Shown here: piece after piece, positions 9,657-18,630 of the stretch
How the letters are laid out: each line of letters begins with the position of its first letter
How positions within the stretch are numbered: the first letter of the stretch is position 1
NCBI RefSeq assembly: GCF_009905615.1
Contig: NZ_JAAAKW010000016.1
Coordinates: 53,298 to 117,297, forward strand
Direction of reading: 5' to 3'
DNA from: Pseudomonas sp. SLFW
Lineage (GTDB): Bacteria; Pseudomonadota; Gammaproteobacteria; Pseudomonadales; Pseudomonadaceae
Length of the DNA stretch: 64,000 nt
The notes under the pieces: model-generated
Told to the model about the DNA's origin: nothing
Seen by the model: the letters and a program-made list of their open reading frames with translations, nothing else
The model's database searches: none
Made by a program: the position numbers and the translations under genes

Positions 9657-10748
9657 TCACGCGTTCAGGTCGAAGCCGCTGCGGCCCAGGCATTCACCAT
9701 TGATCAACACGTCCACCTCGTGCCGTCCGGCGTAATGCACGCGGGTCGTGAAATTGCGCACCTGTTGCTCGCGGCGCAGGGTCACAGACGCGCCAGCGGC
9801 CAATTCCAGCGTCTTGAACTTGAAGACCTTGGCCGAGGTGCCGCCCGATTTTTTCACGTAATGAATCGCGTAATCGATGATCAGGCGCTGAACGTCCTTT
9901 GATGTGGAGGTCAGCGTGAACGCCAGCTCGATCCGCTCACCCAGGCTGATGGCGTCAGGCGTCACTTTGAGGTCGCTCAACAGCACCTGCGCTTTTTCGC
10001 CCGCACCCATCAGCGTCAGCGCACGCACATCGCCTTTCTTGATCAATGAGCGCAAGGCGTGGCGAGCGATCCAGGCGCTGTTCGGGTTGTCCAGCGACCA
10101 TCCCTCCAGTTGATCGAGCACCCATTCGGGGTTGTCTTTGGTGATGTCGTTGAAGTGATTGGCCACCGACTTGCGCACGTACAGGCTGTCGTCGGCCTTG
10201 AGATTGTCGAGGATATCCAGCACCGGCGAGGGATCGACCATCAGGTTTTCCAGCCGAAACGACCACGGCAGGCGAGGGCGGCATCCTTCACTCGCTAGAC
10301 GCCGGACGTGCGGGTTGTCGTCAAGTGACCAGCCGTGCATCACCTCGATGGCCCGTGAGAAATCCCGGCGCAAGAAGTGCCGCACGGCGAATTCCGAAGA
10401 GCCGAAGGCAGTGAAAAACTTCAGCGCTTCCATCGAGCGTTCAAAGTCGTCCTGACCGTACAAAGCGACGTATTCCGGGAGGATCAGGCTGACGAACGCG
10501 CTGTTCAAGCGTGGGGCCAGTTGATAGAGGATGTCCAGTGCCGCGAGATAATCCTGGGGCAGTCCGGCGTGCAGGCTTTGGCTGACCCGGTTCAGGCGTT
10601 GCATGAGGGACAGGCCGTCCAGACCCTCTGTCGCCTGGGCGATAAAGCGCTTGCGATCAAATGCCGGATAGACCGCGAAGGTTTCATCGGCAATGTGCTT
10701 TAGCCGTTCGTGGTTGAAGATTTCCTTGAGGGCAGGGGCGTCGGACAT
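9657..10748 (-). CDS. AlkD/AlkC-like HEAT-repeat DNA alkylation repair protein
   Basis: 363 aa, almost entirely helical, with repeated W/L-DNPHVRRLASEGCRPRLPW and VRKSVANHFNDITKDNPEWVLDQLEGW segments typical of HEAT-like DNA alkylation repair enzymes (PF08713). These glycosylases excise N3/N7-alkylated purines without flipping the base. The C-terminal ~100 residues add a beta-rich extension (ELAFTLTSTSKD...RVHYAGRHEVDVLINGE) found in the AlkC-like branch. The start at 10748 (MSDAPALKEIF) is chosen from family alignment; the frame is open for 43 more codons upstream. Confidence 0.82.
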   Translation of the reverse strand: MSDAPALKEIFNHERLKHIADETFAVYPAFDRKRFIAQATEGLDGLSLMQRLNRVSQSLHAGLPQDYLAALDILYQLAPRLNSAFVSLILPEYVALYGQDDFERSMEALKFFTAFGSSEFAVRHFLRRDFSRAIEVMHGWSLDDNPHVRRLASEGCRPRLPWSFRLENLMVDPSPVLDILDNLKADDSLYVRKSVANHFNDITKDNPEWVLDQLEGWSLDNPNSAWIARHALRSLIKKGDVRALTLMGAGEKAQVLLSDLKVTPDAISLGERIELAFTLTSTSKDVQRLIIDYAIHYVKKSGGTSAKVFKFKTLELAAGASVTLRREQQVRNFTTRVHYAGRHEVDVLINGECLGRSGFDLNA

Positions 10749-11020
10749 GGCAGGTTCGGAACTCGGCGGCTTTTTTCGTCGGCAGAGGTTACACCCAATC
10801 CCGGGCCCGATCATCGAAGGCAGGCGACTGCCCGCTTTCCAGGCTCTCCCAGACTTTCCCAGGCTCTCCCCAGACACTCATCGTTACAAAGTGAAATGCC
10901 CTACCGGTTGCTCATCCTTTCTCGCACCGCGAATCTCTCTGCGCATCTCGTGGCGAACCTAGGGCCGCCCGCGCCATCCAATACCGGACTCGCCACTCAA
11001 TCATGCCTCCGAGGTCAATG

Positions 11021-11359
11021 ATGAACAGCTTTCTGCGACGTCTTGCTCTGTCTTCCCTGACTGCCTTGTTGGGCGTCGGCGTGGCTCATGCCGATGTGCC
11101 TTCCGCGCAATCCCCTCAACTGTTGGCCTCGGCCAGCTACCCCAACCGCAGCAACAACAACGTCGATGACGGCGCCATTCGCCGCGCCAATCCCAACAGC
11201 CGCCAAGGGACTCAGCCCATTGCGCCGGTCCCGCGCAATTCGACCCTGAATACGTCACCCCAACGCATGCCCACGCTGGAAAACGGCGGCATTGGCAACG
11301 GCTACCCTACTCGTCAGCAGTCACCGCGCCCGTCCAGCAACGCGCGCGGCAGCAACTAA
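11021..11359 (+). CDS. Small secreted hypothetical protein, Asn/Pro/Arg-rich
   Basis: 112 aa with a signal peptide (MNSFLRRLALSSLTALLGVGVAHA) and a low-complexity mature region rich in N, P, Q, R and S (YPNRSNNNVDDGAIRRANPNSRQG...). GAGG lies 6 nt upstream of ATG 11021; an adjacent ATG at 11018 is also possible. It ends 22 nt before the sugar dehydrogenase gene, so the two are probably co-transcribed. No family recognised. Confidence 0.65.
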   Translation: MNSFLRRLALSSLTALLGVGVAHADVPSAQSPQLLASASYPNRSNNNVDDGAIRRANPNSRQGTQPIAPVPRNSTLNTSPQRMPTLENGGIGNGYPTRQQSPRPSSNARGSN

Positions 11360-11381
11360 AACCTCAGCAAAAGGATCGCCC

Positions 11382-12542
11382 ATGTCCCATCGCAGCCTGT
11401 TCCGCAAGACCCTGATCGCCACGCTGTGTGCAACGGCCTTTTTCAGTCTCTCGTTGCAAGCCTCCGCCGCCACGTACAAAAGCGAGGAGGGCACACTGAC
11501 GGTGGACGAGGTTGTGGGGGGCTTGAAACACCCGTGGGCTGTGGCGTTCCTGCCGGACCACAAAGGCATGTTGGTGACTGAGCGCACGGGCAGCCTGCGC
11601 GTGGTCAGCCCCGACGGCAAGCTTTCGGCGCCGCTGTCCGGCGTGCCGAAAGTCTGGGTGCAGGGGCAGGGCGGCTTGCTCGATGTCGTGCTGTCTCCGG
11701 ACTTCGCCAAGGACCGCATGGTCTACCTGACCTACGCCGAAGCCTCGGCGGATGGCCAGACCGGTGGCACTGCCGCAGGGCGTGGACGGCTGTCGCCTGA
11801 CATGACCAAAATCGAAGGCTTCACGCGAATTTTCCAGCAGCAACCGAAGTTGTCCGTGGGCAATCATTTTGGCTCACGAATGGTGTTCGACCAGGACGGC
11901 TACCTCTTCATCGCTCTGGGTGAAAACAACAACCGGCCCACCGCCCAAGACCTCGACAAGCTGCAAGGCAAGATTGTGCGCTTGAACGCCGACGGCTCGG
12001 TCCCGGACGACAACCCCTTCGTCGGCCAGAAAAATGTCCGCCCTGAAATCTGGAGCTACGGCCACCGCAACCAGCAAGGCGCCGCACTCAACCCTTGGAA
12101 CGGCACAGTCTGGACCAACGAACACGGCCCCATGGGCGGCGACGAGATCAACATCATCGAACGCGGCGCTAACTACGGCTGGCCGATTTCCACCTTCGGC
12201 ATCGACTACAACGGCCAGCCGATTCCCGAATCCAAAGGCAAAATCGTCGAAGGCGTTACCCACCCGTTTCACGTCTGGGAAAAATCCCCGGCCATCAGCG
12301 GCATGACGTTCTACAGCGCCGACAAATTCAAGCAGTGGGACCACGACATCTTCGTCGGCGCGCTCTCCGCGCAGGTGCTGATCCGCCTGGAACTCAAGGA
12401 CGACAAAGTCGTGCACGAAGAACGCCTGCTGGGCGACCTTAACGCCCGCATTCGTGACGTGCGCCAAGGGCCGGATGGCTATCTGTATGTGCTGACGGAT
12501 GAAGAGAACGGGAAATTGCTGAAGGTGGGGTTGGCGCAGTAA
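11382..12542 (+). CDS. PQQ-dependent sugar dehydrogenase (YliI/Asd type)
   Basis: 386 aa with signal peptide (ending SLQASA) and a six-bladed beta-propeller of the soluble glucose/aldose dehydrogenase family (GSDH, PF07995): HPWAVAFLPDHKGMLVTERTG at the start, VSPDFA, FGSRMVFDQDGYLFIALG, YGHRNQQGAALNPWNGTVWTNEHGPMGGDEIN and GANYGWP in the expected order. It oxidises aldose sugars in the periplasm with PQQ. AAGGA seven bases upstream fixes the ATG. It follows the small secreted protein in one probable operon. Confidence 0.88.
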   Translation: MSHRSLFRKTLIATLCATAFFSLSLQASAATYKSEEGTLTVDEVVGGLKHPWAVAFLPDHKGMLVTERTGSLRVVSPDGKLSAPLSGVPKVWVQGQGGLLDVVLSPDFAKDRMVYLTYAEASADGQTGGTAAGRGRLSPDMTKIEGFTRIFQQQPKLSVGNHFGSRMVFDQDGYLFIALGENNNRPTAQDLDKLQGKIVRLNADGSVPDDNPFVGQKNVRPEIWSYGHRNQQGAALNPWNGTVWTNEHGPMGGDEINIIERGANYGWPISTFGIDYNGQPIPESKGKIVEGVTHPFHVWEKSPAISGMTFYSADKFKQWDHDIFVGALSAQVLIRLELKDDKVVHEERLLGDLNARIRDVRQGPDGYLYVLTDEENGKLLKVGLAQ

Positions 12543-12558
12543 ACGGGTTGTGAGCTGT

Positions 12559-12601
12559 CATACATGGGGCTCATTTCCGATTGGAATGAGCCCCATGTAT
12601 G
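12559..12601. terminator. 17-bp perfect palindrome between convergent genes
   Basis: catacatggggctcatt and its exact complement aatgagccccatgtatg are separated by 9 nt. It sits 16 nt after the dehydrogenase stop and 13 nt before the stop of the convergent PACE gene. No U-tract follows on either strand, so it is either an imperfect bidirectional terminator or a protein-binding palindrome. Confidence 0.55.
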
Positions 12602-12614
12602 GGTGCGCTGTCCC

Positions 12615-13049
12615 TCAGCCGGACACCGGCTCCCGCGCCGACGCCGGCACATCGAACACCCGGTCGAACCCCCACTGAAACACCAACGCATAAAAGAAGA
12701 AAAACACGAACAAACCCAGGTTGGTCGCCAGCGCGCTCCACCACGTGATGTCCAGCCACCAGGCCACCAGTGGCACCAGCATCACCACCAGTCCACCTTC
12801 GAAGCCCAACGAGTGCAGCAGCCTGCGGCCCAAGGTCCGTGTGCGGCTGGTCTGGCGGGCTTCCCAGTATTCGAACAGGGAGTTGTAAACCATGTTCCAG
12901 AGCAGCGCGCTGGCCGAAAGCATGGCGGACAGCGCGCCCGCATGGGCCAGGCCGTCGTCGTAGATCAGTGAAAGGGTGGGCGACAGCACGGCAATCGCGA
13001 TGACTTCGTAGAGGATGGCTTGAACCACCTTGCGTGTGGGGCCTTGCAT
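12615..13049 (-). CDS. PACE-family multidrug/biogenic-amine efflux transporter (AceI-like)
   Basis: 144 aa, four hydrophobic helices arranged as two bacterial transmembrane-pair repeats. The conserved Glu in helix 1 (ILYEVIAIA, about residue 15) and the NMVYNSLFEYWE segment are PACE hallmarks; AceI exports chlorhexidine and short diamines with proton exchange. AGGA precedes the ATG. A LysR-type regulator is divergently transcribed 114 nt away, the same arrangement as AceR/AceI in Acinetobacter (established for that organism; inferred here). Confidence 0.87.
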   Translation of the reverse strand: MQGPTRKVVQAILYEVIAIAVLSPTLSLIYDDGLAHAGALSAMLSASALLWNMVYNSLFEYWEARQTSRTRTLGRRLLHSLGFEGGLVVMLVPLVAWWLDITWWSALATNLGLFVFFFFYALVFQWGFDRVFDVPASAREPVSG

Positions 13050-13110
13050 GGGCTTTATCCTGAGGCGTGAAGAACGATGGCCGTCACCCTACCGAATCGT
13101 CGGCGTCGGG

Positions 13111-13148
13111 TGAAATGAGATAAATTGACTCCGCATCAATTCATTTCA
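13111..13148. promoter_or_regulatory. Nested inverted repeats in LysR/PACE divergent promoter
   Basis: Outer arms TGAAATGA / TCATTTCA and inner arms ATTGA-N7-TCAAT (a T-N11-A LysR-type half-site layout) lie directly upstream of the LysR start. They fit an LTTR operator controlling both divergent genes; inferred from symmetry and position only. Confidence 0.55.
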
Positions 13149-13163
13149 TGCAGGGAGCTTTCC

Positions 13164-14060
13164 GTGTTTTCCACTCTTCCGCTCAATGCGTTGCGCACCT
13201 TCGAAGCGGCGGCGCGGCTGGGCAGTTTCAAGGCGGCTGCCGAGGAACTGTCGGTGACGCCCGCGGCCATTTCCCATCAGGTCAAGACGCTGGAAGCCTG
13301 GCTGGGCGCGATGCTGTTCGTTCGGTCCGGTCAGGGCGTGGCGCTGACGGAAGAGGGCGAGCAGCTGTATCGCCAGAGCCATCAGGCGTTGCTGGACATC
13401 CGTCGCAGCCTGGAAAGCTTCAGCCCCGAAACGGCTTCTCAAACCCTGACGCTGTCGACCACGCCTGCACTGGCGTCGGCGTGGCTGATTCCCCGATTGG
13501 GCCGTTTTTATCGGGCATTTCCTCAGTTCAATGTCCACATCGACACGCGCAATGAGCTGGTCGATCTGTCGCGTGATTCCACTATCGACCTTGCGATCCG
13601 AACCGTCAGCCGCGATGACCCGAGCCTGTTTCAGCAGGACCTGATGAATGAGTGTTTCGGCGTCTATGGCGCGCCCGGTCTGCTGGACGCGCTGGATGAG
13701 CATCGGGTGGAGTTGATCGATTTGCGCTGGCCGATGCCGGGCGCTTTTTCGGTCAACTGGAAAAGCTGGTGCGAGGCTGCAGACAGCGACGGTTGGCTGA
13801 AAAAGGCGCGAATTCGTCAGTTCGACGACGAGCATTACGCCTTGAGCGCCGCAGTCGCCGGGCATGGGCTGGTGCTGGCGAGCACTGTGCTGGTGGCGGA
13901 CAGCGTTGCGCGCGGAGAGTTGGTGGCGTTCCGGCCGGAGGTCAGCCTGCCCGGCCCGCGTTATGTGGCGGTGTGTGTGCCGGGTCGTGAGCGTGATCCA
14001 CAGGTGAAGGCGTTTTTGGCGTGGCTGTCGGAAGAGGCGGCGGCCACACCCTTACGCTGA
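13164..14060 (+). CDS. LysR-type regulator, GcvA-like, divergent from PACE pump
   Basis: 298 aa from a GTG start with AGGGAG about 6 nt upstream. The N-terminal winged HTH is PLNALRTFEAAARLGSFKAAAEELSVTPAAISHQVKTLEAWLG, typical of the GcvA/AmpR subgroup; the C-terminal two-lobe effector domain runs from about residue 90. An ATG 13 codons upstream exists but lacks a ribosome site and would place extra residues before the HTH. Divergence from the PACE gene suggests it regulates that transporter. Confidence 0.86.
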   Translation: MFSTLPLNALRTFEAAARLGSFKAAAEELSVTPAAISHQVKTLEAWLGAMLFVRSGQGVALTEEGEQLYRQSHQALLDIRRSLESFSPETASQTLTLSTTPALASAWLIPRLGRFYRAFPQFNVHIDTRNELVDLSRDSTIDLAIRTVSRDDPSLFQQDLMNECFGVYGAPGLLDALDEHRVELIDLRWPMPGAFSVNWKSWCEAADSDGWLKKARIRQFDDEHYALSAAVAGHGLVLASTVLVADSVARGELVAFRPEVSLPGPRYVAVCVPGRERDPQVKAFLAWLSEEAAATPLR

Positions 14061-14063
14061 ATG

Positions 14064-14702
14064 TCAGGGCTTGCGCGGCAACAACCCCGGCACCGCGTGG
14101 GTCAACGCGTGAATCGCAAACCCGATAAACATCACCCCGCACAGCCGCGTGATGGTCAGTTCGTGGCGCTGATACAGGGTACGCACGTGGCGAGCGCCGA
14201 CCACGCCGATGATGATGCCGTAGGCCGCGATACCCCCCAAGGTGCTGATCAGAATCAACAGCGGCAGCATTGACCAGTTCAGCAGATCGACCCGGCTGGA
14301 AAGCAGCGCGGTGAACGTCGCGACTGCCACCGGGTAGGCTTTCGGATTGGTCAGGCCAAACATGATGCCGTGCCAGAACGGGTGGCGGGCTGGGGCTTTG
14401 GGCTCGTCTTCGCTGCTGCGTTCGGCGCGAATCGCCCGCCAGCCGAGCCAGAACAGGAACAGTCCACTGATGACCCCCAGCACGTCGAAGGTCGTTGACC
14501 CGATGACCTTGGCGCCGATGATCGCGGCCAGCGCGGTGCTGCACCAGATCACATCCCCCAGCAGATGCCCGCAGAGAAACGCCGCACCCGCGCGTCGCCC
14601 CTTGGATGCGCCGATGCCGAACACCGCCAACACCCCTGGGCCGGGCGAAATGGCGTAAATGAAGCCCGAGGCAAGAACGGCAAGCAGCAGCGAAGGGGTC
14701 AT
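14064..14702 (-). CDS. LysE/RhtB-family exporter (second copy in window)
   Basis: 212 aa with the motif YAISPGPGVLAVFGIGASKGRRAG at residues 17-40, a long hydrophobic core and MFGLTNPKAYPVAVATFTALL in the centre. AGGA upstream supports ATG 14702 over a TTG 6 codons earlier. It ends 3 nt from the convergent LysR gene and is divergent from the TonB receptor, so it is probably an independent unit. Substrate unknown. Confidence 0.85.
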   Translation of the reverse strand: MTPSLLLAVLASGFIYAISPGPGVLAVFGIGASKGRRAGAAFLCGHLLGDVIWCSTALAAIIGAKVIGSTTFDVLGVISGLFLFWLGWRAIRAERSSEDEPKAPARHPFWHGIMFGLTNPKAYPVAVATFTALLSSRVDLLNWSMLPLLILISTLGGIAAYGIIIGVVGARHVRTLYQRHELTITRLCGVMFIGFAIHALTHAVPGLLPRKP

Positions 14703-14864
14703 GACGGAAATATCCTGCAAGATAGGCCGCCGAGTGTAGATGAGTGGACGTCCCCGTTTCGAGCGTTTTCATACGTGCAAAGAGGACGTATCGAGGTTGT
14801 AAAAAAACCATACAGAACGTAAAAAGTGCGCCGAGAAACAATCCCTCCTGGAGCTTCACTGTCG

Positions 14865-17036
14865 ATGACCACCCCACGCCGACCTGCAGCCGGTTTTCCG
14901 CGCCGCCTGCTGCCGCTGAGTATTGCCTTCGTCTCGCCATGGCTGGCCGCGCAAGAGGCTGAGCCGCTGACGCTGGACGCCGTCAAGGTCTCAGGCGAAC
15001 AGGCGTCGATCTACCAGGCCAGCAGCGCGTCGGTGGGCGGTTTCAATGAAACCCCCTTGCGCGACACGCCGGCGTCGATTTCGGTGTTCAGCGAGGAGAT
15101 GCTCAAGAACCAGCAGGCCAAATTGCTCAGCGACGTGCTGCGTAACGACGCGTCCGTGGGCGACAGCTACGCGCCAGTCGGTTACTACGAAAACTTCGTC
15201 GTGCGCGGTTTCTCCCTGGATGCGGCGAACAGCTACCGCATCAACGGTCGCAGCATCACCGGCGAGCAGAACGTGGCGCTGGAAAACAAGGAGCAGGTCG
15301 AGTTGCTGAAAGGGCTGTCCGGCCTGCAAAGCGGCGTGTCGGAGCCTGCCGGCGTGGTCAATTACAAGACCAAACGCCCGGAAGACGTGCGCTCGGTGAC
15401 GGTGTCCACCAACGAGCACGGCGAGCGGTATATCGCCACGGACGTCGGCGGCTGGTTTGGCAGCGAAAAACAGTTCGGCCTGAGCGCCAACGTCGCCCAC
15501 GAAGACATTCGTTCCTACGTCGAACACGCCAATGGCCAGCGGGATTTCGCCTCGCTGGCGTTCGACTGGAACATCAATGATCAATCGACCTTGCAATTGG
15601 ACGTCGAGTACCAGACCAAAGAGCAACGCTCGGTGCCGGGTTATCAACTCATCGGCGGAACAGAGCTGCCCCACGATGCCTCGCCGCGCAAGTTGCTGGG
15701 CTACCAGAGCGGGTCGAACCCGGTGGGCATCGACTCGCTGAACATGAGCGGTCGCTATGAGTACCGTTTCAGCGACGACTGGAAGGGAAGTCTCAGCGCC
15801 TCGCGCAGCCGCGTGGTGATCGACGATTACAGCGCGTTCGCCTATGGCTGCTACTACCAAAGCGATTGCCCGGCGACACCGGTGACCGGCCATTTCAATA
15901 CCAATGGCGGCTACGACATCTACGACTTCCGCAGCCCCGACGACACGCGCCGAAACGATGAAGTCGAAGCGGCCATGACGGGCCTGTTCAACACCGGCTG
16001 GCTCAAGCATGAGCTGACCTTTGGCACCAGCGCGTTTCGCCGCACGGTCGATACCCGGCCGTATTTCAGCAATTACATCGGGTCCGGCAACATCAACGAA
16101 ACGCCGGAAAGCTTCGCTCCGTCCGACCTGCCCGTAGGTCACACCGAACGCCGTCTGGACAGCCGTCAGTACGGTCTGTTCGCAACCGACCGCATCAGCT
16201 TCAACGAGCAATGGCAAACCGTGATCGGCGGTCGTCAGGCGCGCCTCGATGAAAAGGCCTACAACGAAGACGGCAGCGACAATCGCCACACGCAGCGCTC
16301 GATTTTCCTGCCTCAGGGCGCGCTGATCTACAAGCCCGTGGACAACGTTTCGCTCTATACCAGCTACAGCAAAGGCCTTTCGTTGGGCGCCACGGCGTCG
16401 GTGTTCGACACCAACATCGGTGAGATTCTGGCGCCGACGATCTCTCGCCAACTGGAAGCCGGGGTCAAGTACGACTGGCAACGCATGAGTTTCACGGCGG
16501 CCGTGTTCCAGACCCGTCAGGCCTACCAGTATTCGAAGCCCAACGACGACGGCACGTTGACGTTCGTGCAGCAGGGCCAGCAGAAAAACACGGGGCTGGA
16601 GCTGAGCGCCAACGGCTGGCTGACTTCACAGTTGCAAATCTCGGCGAGTGCCGCCGCCATCAAGGCTCGCGTGGAAGACAGCGACACAACGGCCTATGAA
16701 GACCATCAGGCGATCAACGTGCCGAAATTCCGCGGCAGTCTGTCCGCTGACTACAGCCTGCCGATTCCGGGCCTCGCGCTGCTAGGCGGCATGCAGTACA
16801 GCTCCAGCAAATACGCCAACCGCGAAGGCTCGGTGAAGGTGGATGATTACACCGTGTTCAACGCAGGCAGCCGCTACAGCACCAGGCTCGATGGCTACGA
16901 CACCGTGTTTCGCCTGACGGTCGACAACTTGTTCGACAAACGTTACTGGCGAGACGTGGGCGAATACCTGGGTGACGACTACCTGTTCCTCGGCGCACCG
17001 CGCACGGCGAGATTGTCCGCGACGGTGAGTTTTTAA
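14865..17036 (+). CDS. TonB-dependent siderophore receptor
   Basis: 723 aa outer-membrane receptor. An N-terminal signal (about residues 1-30) precedes a plug domain (TPLRDTPASISVFSEEMLKNQQAKLLSDVL, FVVRGF, RINGRSI, QVELLKGLSGLQSGVSEPAGVVNYKTKRP) and then a 22-strand barrel ending in DNLFDKRYWRD and the C-terminal ATVSF, with the terminal Phe needed for BamA-dependent assembly. FhuA/FpvA-type receptors import ferric siderophores with TonB energy. The region LTLDAVKV may be the TonB box. No sigma/anti-sigma pair or obvious Fur box was identified nearby. ATG 14865 is chosen because the signal begins there; GGAG is 11 nt upstream. Confidence 0.88.
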   Translation: MTTPRRPAAGFPRRLLPLSIAFVSPWLAAQEAEPLTLDAVKVSGEQASIYQASSASVGGFNETPLRDTPASISVFSEEMLKNQQAKLLSDVLRNDASVGDSYAPVGYYENFVVRGFSLDAANSYRINGRSITGEQNVALENKEQVELLKGLSGLQSGVSEPAGVVNYKTKRPEDVRSVTVSTNEHGERYIATDVGGWFGSEKQFGLSANVAHEDIRSYVEHANGQRDFASLAFDWNINDQSTLQLDVEYQTKEQRSVPGYQLIGGTELPHDASPRKLLGYQSGSNPVGIDSLNMSGRYEYRFSDDWKGSLSASRSRVVIDDYSAFAYGCYYQSDCPATPVTGHFNTNGGYDIYDFRSPDDTRRNDEVEAAMTGLFNTGWLKHELTFGTSAFRRTVDTRPYFSNYIGSGNINETPESFAPSDLPVGHTERRLDSRQYGLFATDRISFNEQWQTVIGGRQARLDEKAYNEDGSDNRHTQRSIFLPQGALIYKPVDNVSLYTSYSKGLSLGATASVFDTNIGEILAPTISRQLEAGVKYDWQRMSFTAAVFQTRQAYQYSKPNDDGTLTFVQQGQQKNTGLELSANGWLTSQLQISASAAAIKARVEDSDTTAYEDHQAINVPKFRGSLSADYSLPIPGLALLGGMQYSSSKYANREGSVKVDDYTVFNAGSRYSTRLDGYDTVFRLTVDNLFDKRYWRDVGEYLGDDYLFLGAPRTARLSATVSF

Positions 17037-17194
17037 TCCGTTTCTCAGCATCCGCCGACGGGATGTTTGGCCTGCGGCCAGAAACGAGGCCCGGACCTTT
17101 CACCGTCGTATGTAAAAGCGCATCCTGTCGCTCTGGCTCAATGGCTGTGCGCGAACGCGACCGTTCGTGCGTTTTCTCCTTCCGGAATCGCGAC

Positions 17195-17680
17195 ATGATC
17201 GAACTCAAACCCGGCAATATTTCGGACATTCCCCTGCTCTGGTCGCTGCGCACCCGGGCGGTTCGGCAGCTGTGCGCCAGCCATTATTCGCCCGAACAGG
17301 TCGAGATATGGAGCGGGTCGCCACCCCCCGAGTCGTACCTTCGGCTGTTTGCCACGCGATGCGCGCTGGTCGCCCAGGAAGACGGTCAACTGCTAGGCTA
17401 CGGCATTCTGGACCGGCAAAGCGGCGAAGTGATTGCTGTGTTCGTCGAACCCGCGCACGCCGGTCAAGGTGTCGGTAAACGCCTCATGGACGGTCTGGAG
17501 ACGATTGCCGCCGAAGAACACTTCACCCGGCTCTACCTCTACGCTTCGCTCAACGCCGCTGATTTCTACCGAGCGATGGGTTTCGTTGCGATTCGCGATG
17601 AGGCGTACGAGCACCCCAGCGGCATCGCGTTGCGCAGCCTCTACATGGAACGGGTGATGCCAATGGAATCGGTGCACTGA
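17195..17680 (+). CDS. GNAT-family N-acetyltransferase
   Basis: 161 aa. The acetyl-CoA pyrophosphate loop appears as VFVEPAHAGQGVGKRLMDGLE (motif A, Q-x-x-G-x-G/A), followed by LNAADFYRAMGF, the usual C-terminal GNAT helix and strand. Start chosen at ATG 17195 (MIELKPG), where family similarity begins; the frame extends further upstream without a ribosome site. Substrate unknown. Confidence 0.82.
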   Translation: MIELKPGNISDIPLLWSLRTRAVRQLCASHYSPEQVEIWSGSPPPESYLRLFATRCALVAQEDGQLLGYGILDRQSGEVIAVFVEPAHAGQGVGKRLMDGLETIAAEEHFTRLYLYASLNAADFYRAMGFVAIRDEAYEHPSGIALRSLYMERVMPMESVH

Positions 17681-17753
17681 CCGACATTTGAAACTGGCGC
17701 CATGCCCTTTGGCTTGCTACCGTCGGCAAGCCACTCAACAGGGAAATCGGGCC

Positions 17754-18521
17754 ATGCCAGCACAGTACCCGTTGCAACGCCGTATCCAGGATGGACGACC
17801 ACTGCTGACCACGGCGCTGTTGCAGGCGGGCAGTGACGAGACGTTGCACCGTTACCGTGAGGGTCAATTGTGGGCCGTCCGGCAAGGGGTTATCACGGCC
17901 GAGCTGGACACTGGCAGTTGGGTCGTTCCATCGCGGCACATTGGCTGGATTCCTCCCGGGGTCGCCCACGCCACGCGTGTGCACGAGGCCACGAAAGGCT
18001 GGATCATCTACCTGCGACCCGATCTGTGTCCGCTGTTTCCTAACACACCGACGGTGTTCGACATGACGTCGCTGTCCAGCGCCTTGCTCGAACGCATCGG
18101 CGGCTGGAATGATCACTCGGGGGAGCTCACCGCGCCGCAGCATCGGCAGCTCGACGTGTTGTTTGACGAGTTGAAGGTGTCCCCCGCCAACACGTTGTTT
18201 CTGCCAATGCCCAGCAGTCCACACCTGGTCGGCATGACCCTGACCATCGTCGCCGATCCCGCCAACAAGACCAGCCTCGACGACTGGGCGCGGCGGGTCG
18301 GCATGTCCCGTCGCGGGTTGACCCGACACTTTCGTGCTGAAACCGGGATGTCGCTGATGCAATGGCGGATTGTCGCGCGGATGAAGCGAGCGCTTGAATT
18401 GCTGGCCGAGGGCGACAGCGTCAACCGTGTGGCCCAACGGCTCGGTTACGACAGCGTCAGCACCTTCATCAGCGCGTTCAGTGCGCAGTTCGGCATGACG
18501 CCCGGCGTGTATGCCCTGTGA
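17754..18521 (+). CDS. AraC-family regulator (cupin plus HTH)
   Basis: 255 aa. The N-terminal region has the cupin pattern HRYREGQLWAVRQGVITAEL...PSRHIGWIPPGVAHA; the C-terminal domain carries SLDDWARRVGMSRRGLTRHFRAETGMSLMQWR and VNRVAQRLGYDSVSTFISAFSAQFGMTP, two HTH units. CAGGGAAAT precedes the ATG at a workable distance. It lies 109 nt upstream of, and in the same orientation as, an MFS transporter gene that it may control. Confidence 0.85.
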   Translation: MPAQYPLQRRIQDGRPLLTTALLQAGSDETLHRYREGQLWAVRQGVITAELDTGSWVVPSRHIGWIPPGVAHATRVHEATKGWIIYLRPDLCPLFPNTPTVFDMTSLSSALLERIGGWNDHSGELTAPQHRQLDVLFDELKVSPANTLFLPMPSSPHLVGMTLTIVADPANKTSLDDWARRVGMSRRGLTRHFRAETGMSLMQWRIVARMKRALELLAEGDSVNRVAQRLGYDSVSTFISAFSAQFGMTPGVYAL

Positions 18522-18630
18522 TGTGACGTAACGCCGGTGGTCTGCGAGCCGCCCTCAACCCGTCAGCTTTGTTATCCTGCGCGCCTTTGTCGCACCTAAC
18601 TGCCGTTTTAACTGCCAAATGGGGTCTCTC

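Noticed and set aside
14991..16481. 496-codon minus-strand open frame
   Set aside because: Antisense shadow of the TonB-dependent receptor gene.
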